A stretch of DNA of 22,599 nucleotides from Branchiostoma floridae (Eukaryota > Chordata > Leptocardii > Amphioxiformes > Branchiostomatidae). This document shows, piece by piece, positions 1 through 7,446 of this stretch. Where the stretch lies: positions 32,763,982-32,786,580 of the forward strand of contig NC_049981.1 in assembly GCF_000003815.2 (NCBI RefSeq). The letters are read 5' to 3'. Position numbers and translations under genes: made by a program. The notes under the pieces were generated by a model. The model had not been told where the DNA came from, searched no databases, and saw only the letters and a program-made list of their open reading frames with translations. Each line of letters begins with the position of its first letter. The stretch's first letter is position 1.

Positions 1-380
1 ACCCACTAGTGTGACATACAGTTGTTACTGATTAGCACCTACTTGAGAAAATGACTGTTTGTTTAACATTATTCTATTGCAATCAAAAATAACAAATCAA
101 GGGATGAACATTTGCAAAACAGTGCATAATAGTTAATTAATACTGTATTGTGCAACTTATAATGATTATGAGATAAATAACTAAGTACCCAGGGTCATAA
201 GAGCCTCTGTAAAAAGAAAAGCGTCCCGATTGGTTTGGATGCTGGTCCAGGACAGCACCCGTGTCCAATCATGACCAATGACTGATTTGGCTGATGAACA
301 GCAGGTCTTTTTTCATTAGAAAATGTCTGAAAATGGACATCAATTTCTTACTCGAAAATCTCCAACGGACGGGATGAAGC
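1..380. other. Non-coding flank, no gene seen
   Basis: AT-rich sequence without a convincing ORF, splice-bounded exon or repeat. The reading frame that starts at 323 owes its length to the adjacent minisatellite, not to a gene. Confidence 0.5.
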
Positions 381-383
381 GAT

Positions 384-715
384 TGGATTGGACAGGGGGG
401 TTGGGTCAGGGAAATCTGGATTGGATAGGGGGGTTGGGTCAGGGAAATCTGGATTGGATAGGGGGGTTGGGTCAGGGAAATTTGGATTGGATAGGGGGGT
501 TGGGTCAGGGAAATCTGGATTGGATAGGGGGGTTGGGTCAGGGAAATCTGGATTGGATAGGGGGGTTGGGTCAGGGAAATCTGGATTGGATAGGGGGGTT
601 GGGTCAGGGAAATCTGGATTGGATAGGGGGGTTGGGTGAAAATGATGAAATTGGATTGGACGGGGGGGTTGGGTAAAAAAAATCTGGATCGGATGGGGGG
701 GTTGGGTCGGAAGCT
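384..715. repeat. 33-bp G-rich minisatellite
   Basis: About eight near-identical 33-bp units, with core GGATAGGGGGGTTGGGTCAG, are followed by two degenerate units up to about 715. Because 33 is a multiple of 3, several frames stay open on both strands and give 11-residue repeats that look like protein. No splice sites or flanking coding sequence support translation. Each unit carries runs of 6, 3 and 3 guanines, so the plus strand could form G-quadruplexes. The near-identity of the central units suggests recent expansion or homogenisation. Confidence 0.9.
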
Positions 716-1070
716 GGATTGAGACCTCTTCCACCCCCCCTTCTCAATTATTTTTTGGAACAGCCCAATGTTCGCCGTGGATTTATACTTAATGAATGGC
801 TGATAAGAATTGCAGACTACTTATACTCCCCTGACGGTAACCACTGCTTGGAGAAGCGAAAATGAATGTTCATAGTTAATAGTGTGTAGTCTATTTTTAT
901 CTGGAAATTATGAACGGGAACGCTGTTCTAAATGCCAACGCCACCCCCCTCCCCACACACATGAAAATATTTACGTAAGTTCTACGACCTTTTGTACCAA
1001 GCACGTACTCGGATATTCATAATAACTAAATAATTCTTGCAAAAATATCTCTTGGCAATCAAATTCTTAC
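716..1070. other. Non-coding spacer
   Basis: No coding signature on either strand. If the first-exon candidate at 1071-1155 is real, this stretch is the start of its first intron on the minus strand. Confidence 0.4.
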
Positions 1071-1155
1071 CTTCAACTTATTCTGGACAGGACAAAATCG
1101 GCAGAATACTGCAAAAACTGGACGAAGGAAACATCGACAGGAATCAAGATGGCGG
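1071..1155 (-). promoter_or_regulatory. Candidate non-coding first exon with YY1-like site
   Basis: On the minus strand a strong splice donor, GAAG|GTAAGAATTT, ends an exon-like segment at 1071. About 85 bp upstream lies AAGATGGCGG (plus strand 1146-1155), which matches the YY1 core often found just inside transcription starts. The same arrangement is seen in front of the zinc-finger gene (7339-7446), which is why I call it. The rest of such a gene would lie left of the window. The plus strand also reads a short frame from the ATG in the YY1 site, but it stops after 19 codons. This is inference from signals only. Confidence 0.3.
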
Positions 1156-1278
1156 ATAGCAAATTAAGTCTTGACATGTCAAAGGTCACAGTTCCTCGCC
1201 AACAATAATAGATACACCTGATTATCCAAATCTCATCGCGTGATGACGCACATCACAAAAGCCGTGAGGAACAGCTAA

Positions 1279-2092
1279 GGCCATGTTGATTTGATTATAT
1301 GGATGACATCCTCCAGGAACTCCAAAACTGATGCGAGCGAGCGAATAAAAAAAAAGTTTGGCCAAAAAAAAAAAGTTGCCTTCAGTATGAAATCAAAGTG
1401 GCCAGGAAGGTGGAACATAGGACTAAACACACATAGTATGGTATACCAACAGTTAGGTGTAAAAAAAACCAGACGAACAGGTTTCGCCAATTACAAAATG
1501 GACACACTATGTCGGCAGCCATTTGGGGTCTAACCGGGGGGCCAAGAAGACAACAAGAGTGAAGTCAAGTAGAGTTTATAGTCAATTTATAGTCAATTGC
1601 ACCAAGTTTCTACAGTCAAAGGTACCGAGACAGTTAGCCTTTATTTAACATGGAGGTGGGATTTTAAAATGCAGTGGGAATCCAATAATCCACCAAACAG
1701 ATTCCTTTGTAGCAAAATTGACCAATTACCATTATTTTGAGTATTACCAGTTCTCAAGTTTCCACAGACAATCAGGTCCAGGTTCATGTCCGGACCTGGA
1801 AATGATCGTCTGGACCTGAATTTTCTGTACTGGTACCTCCCCCAACCAACAATAGATTTTTTCTCTTCTGTCCTTTCACATCTTATTCTTTGACTTTAGA
1901 TTCATTTTGGCATTCTATGGCATTAGTTATCTGTTTTCTGATACTTTTTTTCAATCTACGGAATATTTGTGCTCATTTTACAGCTGCTTTGCACAATTTA
2001 TTGTGTGGTCGAAAACTTTTTTTTTTTTTTTGGAAATGGCCGAAAATTGGTGCGAGCGTGGATGTCATCCATATAATCAAATCAACGTGGCC
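1279..2092. mobile_element. Non-autonomous TIR element, PIF/Harbinger-like
   Basis: An 814-bp segment is bounded by 33-bp terminal inverted repeats that begin GGCCATGTTGATTTGATTAT on the left and GGCCACGTTGATTTGATTAT on the right (reverse complement), with one mismatch over the 33 bp. It is flanked on both sides by TAA (1276-1278 and 2093-2095). A three-base TWA target duplication with G-rich TIR ends is typical of PIF/Harbinger elements, hence the class call. The interior has A/T runs and no transposase ORF, so it is a MITE-like deletion derivative. Confidence 0.75.
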
Positions 2093-2171
2093 TAAATGGA
2101 GATAAATTTCTAGTCTTGTTTATGTTGTTAACTTCAGTAACACTTCAATTACTTTGGTTCACTGAATACAT

Positions 2172-2676
2172 CCTCACACTCAGGGTTGACATCGCGGCAA
2201 AGCCTAACGATATCACCCCTGACAATTCAGCCAGGGTATTTGGGGCGCCCTGCTTATGAATACTAATGAGCTTGCCTGATTTGTCGCGGGCCAATCAGCG
2301 ACCGGATTGCAAGTTTCGAACAAACAGCGTACGGCGCGGCGTGTACAAAGATCTGTTTATCTTTGCGTGATGGTAATGTTTTTTTTTTTCGTATGCTAGG
2401 TCGGTACATGTATACGGTGATGCCGTGGTTACCCTATACCCACAGAACCGACAAATGTTAAATTTGGTACCTGATAAAGACGTCTGGACGCTGAAAGAAT
2501 GTTACGCTGGTACTGTTATCTTGCTCTTGAATATTAATGAGTCGCCTTATATGGCGCCTTTCCGAGCTTTCGACAACAAAAAGCCAGTTGGTTAGAAGCC
2601 ACGCCCCAAATACCCTGGCTGAATTGTCAGGGGTGATATCGTTAGGCTTTGCCGCGATGTCAACCCTGAGTGTGAG
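2172..2676. mobile_element. Non-autonomous element with about 75-bp TIRs
   Basis: The left arm (2172-2250) and right arm (about 2600-2676) are inverted copies running from CCTCACACTCAGGGTTGACA inward to the motif around GGGTATTTGGGGCG. The 505-bp element has no ORF for a transposase. I could not find a clean target duplication, so the superfamily is open. The CAGGG near the end recalls hAT elements, but the inverted identity continues outside it. Confidence 0.7.
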
Positions 2677-3132
2677 GGTGACTGACTAGAACTCAGGAGT
2701 TATGCTAGGGAAACGTATTGTAAGGTATCAAGGTATTTAGATCATGAAAAAAAAAAAAAAAAAACTTTCTAATGTCACTATTCTAAGTTTTACCAGACTC
2801 CACAGGTTGTTGAGAAAATGGTAGAAATAGACCAAATAGACTGAATAGTGTCAGAGTAGCTAGCAGGCCACATTCAATCTAATCCGTCATCTAATTTCTA
2901 GCATTATCTTTGCAGCGACCTATGGAGCCTGGTAGAGGCTACTACTATTCCAGGAACAAATATCAATTAGCCTTAATGCCTGAAGAGTTTCTTTAATTTC
3001 GGTTAATTGTTTTTCACAAGACTAATATCAAATATTGCAATATTCATATACATATTAATTGATGATATTGATCTATTTCAGTAATGTACATGTATTCTAG
3101 TCTCTACCAGGCTGTACAGGTCTCTGAAAAAA
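2677..3132. other. Non-coding spacer
   Basis: Contains a 19-base A run near 2746-2764 and otherwise unremarkable AT-rich sequence. No gene or repeat structure was recognised. Confidence 0.4.
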
Positions 3133-3134
3133 TA

Positions 3135-3300
3135 CTGTAAATGCAGAAATGTTCGCGGTGGATAAATGTTCGCGGTTTTCGCGGTGGCCGCTTCACTGCG
3201 AATTTAAAACCACCGCAAACATTTTTCCATTACAGTATGAGACTACAGTGCATGGTGCTACCGCGAAATTAAATCCCCGCGAAATTAAATGCATTTACAG
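3135..3300. mobile_element. Short MITE with CTGTAAATGCA termini
   Basis: A 166-bp element starts CTGTAAATGCAG and ends TGCATTTACAG. It is flanked by TA on each side (3133-3134, 3301-3302), which fits Tc1/mariner-type TA targets. The interior has repeated TTCGCGG and CCGCGAAATTAAAT motifs in inverted arrangement. I recall similar MITEs with TACTGTAAATGCA ends from marine invertebrate genomes. That is memory, not a search. Confidence 0.7.
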
Positions 3301-3302
3301 TA

Positions 3303-3743
3303 GTAGAAATGTACAAAATACATGTAGACATGCAACATGTCAGAGGAGTTGGACTGTCAAGGGTACAAACTGTACTCCCATGCCATCAAACGCCTCAGGC
3401 AATCTGTCTATTTGGCCAAATTCTACAATTTTACTTAAGACCTACAAAGCCTGATAGAGGCCACACCTAGCCTTGTGTTTGTCTGAATGTTGTTGCTATG
3501 ATTTACCAGAGAACTGGACTCCAATCGGTCACATTCCCTCAGCTTTATTTGGACAAAGGGTGGACATGAATCAAGTTTCTAAGCACATAGCACATGAACC
3601 GACTGGCACACTACTCCCTATAAACATGTGTCAACTACATGTGTATGTACATTTAGTTTCAGATGTAAGTTATACAACTTTGAGTTCCATAACTACCTTT
3701 TTTTCATACTACATGTATTGGCGTATTCATTGCTTCCACTTAA
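3303..3743. other. Non-coding spacer
   Basis: Small open frames on the plus strand at 3149-3454 and 3473-3796 have no domain signature and overlap flanking mobile elements. I see no gene. Confidence 0.4.
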
Positions 3744-4391
3744 GGTATCTCGGTTGGCTAAATTGGCATTTTGACCTTCCACTGTTTTCTTATTAATAAA
3801 TTAAGAAAGAATGAAGCCGTAACGAATGTTGATAGATGGGCATTAGAGAATTCTAAATCTGATTTTTTGGGGGCCAAATTGATGACGTCATCATTTTTAT
3901 TCCCTCTGATATTATTTTTTTCTATGACAAAATACAGCACTTTGGTACATACCACTGTAATGATACTTCGTTTTTCGTTGCATAATGATGAAAGCTACAA
4001 ACGTAGTGTTGCGCAAATTGATATCTACTAATGATCTGTAGTAATTAGAAAATGTTTGTTTTCATCTAATTAAAAAATTTGATTCTTAATAACTACAGAT
4101 CGTTAGTAGATATCACGTTTGCGCAACACTACGTTTGTAGCTTTCATCATTATGCAACGAAAAACGAAGTATCATTACAGTGGTATGTACCAAAGTGCTG
4201 TATTTTGTCATAGAAAAAAATAATATCAGAGGTAATAAAAATGATGACGTCATCAATTTGGCCCCCAAAAAATCAGATTTAGAATTCTCTAATGCCCATC
4301 TATCAACATTCGTTACGGCTCCATTCTTTCTTAATTCATTAATAAGAAAACAGTGGAAGGTCAAAATGCCAATTTAGCCAACCGAGATACC
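3744..4391. mobile_element. Long foldback (palindromic) element bounded by TTAA
   Basis: Two arms of about 290-300 bp (3744-4045 and about 4090-4391) are almost identical inverted copies separated by only about 45 bp, giving a very long hairpin. Only scattered substitutions or small indels distinguish the arms. Both ends abut TTAA (3740-3743 and 4392-4395), with inverted identity largely lost beyond it, which suggests TTAA target duplication as in piggyBac-type elements. The paired ORFs on opposite strands (around 3771-4031 and 4113-4364) are mirror images of each other and not genes. The end sequence GGTATCTCGG is not the usual piggyBac CCC start, so the class is tentative. Confidence 0.8.
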
Positions 4392-4483
4392 TTAAGTTGG
4401 TATACTTAAACCTGTTTTTGCATTACATGAATCTAATTGTTTTAAGTAATCATAATTGCTCCTGATGTACATACATGTATTTT

Positions 4484-4489
4484 TTTAAT
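4484..4489 (-). other. Candidate polyadenylation signal for the zinc-finger gene
   Basis: ATTAAA on the minus strand, about 90 bp downstream of the zinc-finger stop codon. It is the only plausible hexamer before the foldback element. Confidence 0.4.
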
Positions 4490-4493
4490 TTTT

Positions 4494-4518
4494 CATACAT
4501 CTGTATTACAGATGTATG
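4494..4518. repeat. 25-bp near-perfect palindrome
   Basis: CATACATCTGTA and its exact inverse TACAGATGTATG are separated by one base, in the presumed 3' untranslated region of the zinc-finger gene. Confidence 0.6.
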
Positions 4519-4580
4519 TATGAAAAAGCGATTAAAGCTGATATACATAAAAAGCGACCTGCACACATGCTACAGAAATC

Positions 4581-5861
4581 TCACTTTTCAGTCTTCCCTT
4601 TTCCTGCGAAATGCTTTGCTACATGCCTGTCCAACTGGTGTTTCTGGCGCGCTGCATAGTCACACAGATCACACTTGTACGGCTTCTCCCCTGTGTGAAC
4701 TTTCACATGTCTGGAGAGGCTGGACCTATCAGCCGTCCTGAACGAACACTCGCCACAGCTGTGGGGTTTCTCACCTGTGTGTTTGTTAGCCATGTGTATG
4801 TCCACTTGGCTTTTCCTGACCGCGCCAAAGTCACACAAGTCACACTTGTACGGCTTCTCTCCTGTGTGTGTCTTTATGTGACTGGATAGGGTAGCTTTGT
4901 CAGCTGTCTTGAATCCGCACTCCCTACACATGTAGGGTTTCCTACCGGTGTGCTTGTACATATGTCTGTCCAGGTGAGCTTTTCTAGCTGTGCAGAATTC
5001 ACACAGGGGACACTTGTAGGGCTTCTCTCCGGAGTGGACTTTCGCATGTCTGGAGAGGTGTGATTTGGTACCAGCCTTGTACCCACACTCCCCGCAAACA
5101 TACGGTTTCTCACCGGTGTGTTTCACCATGTGTGTGTCCAAGTCCGCTTTCCTACCTGCGCTGTACTCACATTGGTCACACTTGTACGGTTTGTTTTCTG
5201 TGTGTGTCTTCTTGTGCTGTGCTAGGTTGGACTTGTCGGCCGTGTCGTATCCGCACTCCACACAGATGTAGGGTTTGTCTCCGCGGTGTTTTGCCATGTG
5301 GATGTCCAGGTTTTGTTTCCAAGCAGTGCAGAAGTCACACAGGTCACACGCGTAAGGCTTCTCTCCTGTGTGGGTCTTCATGTGCTGATTGAGGTGGGAC
5401 CTCTTGGCTGACCTGTAGTCACACTTTCCGCACTTGTGGGGTCTCCCTTCGGTGTGTATCTTCATATGCTGAGAGTAGTAGGACCTGTCAGCTGTCCTGT
5501 ACCCACACTCACCGCACAGGTATGGTTTCTCCCCAGTGTGTTTAGCTTGGTGTACATCCAAGTAGTTTTTCCAGGCGGTACGGAAATTGCACTGGTCACA
5601 TTTGTATGGTTTCTCCCCTGTGTGGATTTTGACGTGTCTGGACAGATGGTACTTGTTAGCTGTCTTGTAGTCGCACTCCCCACACGTGTAGAGATTCTCC
5701 CCGGTGTGTTTTGCCATGTGGACAATCAGGCTTTTCTTCCACGCTGAGCTGAAGTTACACTGGTGACATTTGTACGGTTTCTGGGATGTCTGCAGATCAG
5801 AGTAAGTCTGCATGTCAAACTGCTGGTACGCAACATCTCCGTACTGGTAACTGTCCTGCAT
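4581..5861 (-). CDS. C2H2 zinc-finger protein, 14 fingers
   Basis: The 426-codon ORF ends at the TGA/TAA region 4581 and carries 14 consecutive C2H2 fingers from about residue 29 to the end, each 28 residues with TGEKPY-type linkers. Fingers alternate between a CGECGY type and a CDxCxF/Y type, so the array grew by two-finger duplications, a style I associate with amphioxus zinc-finger families. Finger 12 has an H-X4-H spacing (HMANKH) instead of H-X3-H. Linkers after fingers 4, 6, 7 and 10 deviate (TEGRP, RGDKP, TENKP, TGRKP). The role is presumably sequence-specific DNA binding in the nucleus; no KRAB, BTB or SCAN domain is visible. The Met at 5861 is the first in frame after a TGA near 5935, but it is probably internal to a larger gene whose N-terminal exon lies at 5995-6901, because residues 1-28 look like linker sequence. 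The specific target is unknown. Confidence 0.85.
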   Translation of the reverse strand: MQDSYQYGDVAYQQFDMQTYSDLQTSQKPYKCHQCNFSSAWKKSLIVHMAKHTGENLYTCGECDYKTANKYHLSRHVKIHTGEKPYKCDQCNFRTAWKNYLDVHQAKHTGEKPYLCGECGYRTADRSYYSQHMKIHTEGRPHKCGKCDYRSAKRSHLNQHMKTHTGEKPYACDLCDFCTAWKQNLDIHMAKHRGDKPYICVECGYDTADKSNLAQHKKTHTENKPYKCDQCEYSAGRKADLDTHMVKHTGEKPYVCGECGYKAGTKSHLSRHAKVHSGEKPYKCPLCEFCTARKAHLDRHMYKHTGRKPYMCRECGFKTADKATLSSHIKTHTGEKPYKCDLCDFGAVRKSQVDIHMANKHTGEKPHSCGECSFRTADRSSLSRHVKVHTGEKPYKCDLCDYAARQKHQLDRHVAKHFAGKGKTEK

Positions 5862-6901
5862 CTTTCCTCCTGTATGGATGTCACATCCCTGCTGAGCTCT
5901 GCCATGTATCCACCGTACATGTAAGGTTCCTCCTCAGAGTTTCCTCCTTCCCCACTCATGTAGGATTTCTCCCCATACATGTAGGGTTCCTCACCAGTGT
6001 TTCCACACATAAAGGGTCTCTCACCAGTGTTTCTGACCTCCCCACACATGTAGGGTTCCTCACCAGTGTTTCTGACCTCCCCACACATGTAGGGTTCCTC
6101 ACCAGTGTTTCTGCACTCCCCATACATGTAGGGTTCCTCACCAGTGTTTCTGCTCTCCCCATACATGTAGGGTTCCTCACCAGTGTTTCTGTCCTCACCA
6201 CACTTGTAGGGTTTCTCACCAGTGTTTTTGCCCTCTGCGCACATGTAAGGTTCTTCACAAGTGTTTCTGCGCGCCCGACACATGTAGGGTTCCTCACCAG
6301 TGTTTTTGCCCTTCCCACATGTGTAGCGTTTCTCACCAGTGTTCCTGCCCTCCCCACACATGTAGGGTTTCTCACCAGTGTTTTTGCCCTCCCCACACAT
6401 GTAGGGTTTCTCACCAGTGTTTTTGCCCTCCCCACACATGTAGGGTTTCTCACCAGTGTTTTTGCCCTCCCCACACGTGTAGCGTTTCTCACCAGTGTTC
6501 CTGCCCTCCCCACACGTGTAGCGTTTCTCACCAGTGTTCCTGCCCTCCCCACACATGTAGCGTTTCTCACCAGTTTTCCTGCCCTCCCCACAAGTATAGG
6601 GTTCTTCACCAGTGTTTCTACCTCCACCACACATGGAGGGCTTCTCACCAGTGTTCCTGTCCTCCCCACACATAAAGGGTTTCTCACCAGTGTTCCTGTC
6701 CTCCCCACACATGTAGGGTTTCTCACCAGTGTTTCTGCCCTCCCCACACATGTAAGGTTCTTTCCCAGCATGCTGTGCCACACCCTTCATGTTGGACTTG
6801 TCCTTGCAGCTTCCCATGTCAGCTCTTGGCTTTCCTGTGACTTCATCTGTCAATGTCTCTTGAGAAACTTCAGTAGGAGACCCACAACTAGCTGATGCCA
6901 T
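5726..6901 (-). CDS. N-terminal exon of the zinc-finger gene with amplified pseudo-finger repeats
   Basis: A 391-codon ORF starts at the Met at 6901 (MASASCGSPTEVSQETLTDE), a leader style I recall from amphioxus zinc-finger proteins. After about 46 residues comes KEPYMCGE, the start of a first finger, but it then repeats as about 20 units of 13 residues (consensus NTGEKPYMCGEGK). Each unit keeps the linker and the first Cys. The second Cys is replaced, mostly by Gly, and no His pair is present, so the units cannot fold as zinc fingers. After about 5870 the frame runs out of phase over the real fingers and is certainly not coding there. It must join the 14-finger frame by splicing or be a frameshifted allele. 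One phase-compatible solution is donor CACTG|GTGAGG at 5995 and acceptor ATACAG|GAGG at 5870, removing 124 bp. The acceptor lacks a good pyrimidine tract. Confidence 0.55.
   Translation of the reverse strand: MASASCGSPTEVSQETLTDEVTGKPRADMGSCKDKSNMKGVAQHAGKEPYMCGEGRNTGEKPYMCGEDRNTGEKPFMCGEDRNTGEKPSMCGGGRNTGEEPYTCGEGRKTGEKRYMCGEGRNTGEKRYTCGEGRNTGEKRYTCGEGKNTGEKPYMCGEGKNTGEKPYMCGEGKNTGEKPYMCGEGRNTGEKRYTCGKGKNTGEEPYMCRARRNTCEEPYMCAEGKNTGEKPYKCGEDRNTGEEPYMYGESRNTGEEPYMYGECRNTGEEPYMCGEVRNTGEEPYMCGEVRNTGERPFMCGNTGEEPYMYGEKSYMSGEGGNSEEEPYMYGGYMAELSRDVTSIQEERCRTVTSTEMLRTSSLTCRLTLICRHPRNRTNVTSVTSAQRGRKA
5945..6763. repeat. 39-bp coding minisatellite derived from a zinc-finger linker
   Basis: About 21 tandem 39-bp units read TGTAGGGTTTCTCACCAGTG plus 19 more bases on the plus strand. 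On the minus strand they encode TGEKPYMCGEGKN-like peptides. The period (13 codons) is far from the 84-bp finger period, so this is a secondary expansion of the linker and first-Cys segment. Several frames on both strands are open across it, so ORF length alone is not evidence of translation. Every unit also contains ACTG|GTGAG, a usable splice-donor-like sequence on the coding strand. Confidence 0.9.
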
Positions 6902-6909
6902 ATCTCCAC

Positions 6910-7338
6910 CTGTATGATGGGGAAGCAGTATTCCACAAAGTTCTGATTGCTGCTAAGTTGGAATTTTGACTTAAGTGACAATAGTATAAATCAAATAAGT
7001 AATTTAATTTTTTTCTTCATTTACTGTACCCACTTTTCACATAACATAAGAGTAGTGCCATATTGACCTGTTCAATTAATTAACGCTTTAAAATTACAAT
7101 GCAACTTTAATTCCTAAATTGAATTGACGAAGGAGTCATCCGATGCCTTAGAATTCCCATTCAACTTCTGCAGTGTGGCAAGGAATAGGAAGACGACGCC
7201 CACCTGGCTGAGGAAATCTACTGTACACAAAGCCCCGCCGCCCCCCACCCCTCCCATTTAGCTACGGAGGTACAACTTATTAGTGAGTCTACCAACACAT
7301 AAAAACCTTCTCTTATCGAAAAAAAACATCTTACATAC
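6910..7338 (-). other. Predicted intron 1 of the zinc-finger gene
   Basis: On the minus strand, donor CAGCAG|GTATGTAAG at 7338 pairs with acceptor CATACAG|GTGGAGATATGG at 6910, placing the start codon seven bases into exon 2. The donor is close to consensus. The span has no coding signature. Confidence 0.55.
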
Positions 7339-7446
7339 CTGCTGCTGTTGCTCGTTTTCGTCTTTGGGACCGACGAAGACGTCAAAGCGTCCCCAATTGT
7401 ACGATTGTGTACATTCAATTTTCTAACGAGCAAAGCAATATGGCGG
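7339..7446 (-). promoter_or_regulatory. Predicted 5' untranslated exon and start region of the zinc-finger gene
   Basis: The minus-strand segment runs from a CCGCCATATT motif (YY1-like; AATATGGCGG on plus at 7437-7446) to the strong donor GTATGTAAG. It has a TGACGTC half-CRE near 7375-7382. No TATA box was seen. The transcription start is assumed to be near 7446 because YY1 sites tend to sit just downstream of starts. Confidence 0.4.

Noticed and set aside
348-734. Opposed ORFs of 83-128 codons across the 33-bp repeat
   Set aside because: Open only because the repeat period is a multiple of three and lacks stops. No exon or promoter context.
1149-1208. Plus-strand peptide starting MADSKLSLDMSK
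   Set aside because: Only 19 codons to the stop and no convincing donor. The ATGGCGG is better read as a YY1-type site for the minus strand.
5945-6763. CRISPR-like appearance of regular 39-bp repeats
   Set aside because: Units are contiguous without unique spacers, and the DNA is eukaryotic.
5786-6895. Long plus-strand ORF (369 codons) over the 39-bp array
   Set aside because: Antisense shadow of a stop-free 39-bp repeat. The minus-strand frame has the recognisable leader and TGEKPY units.
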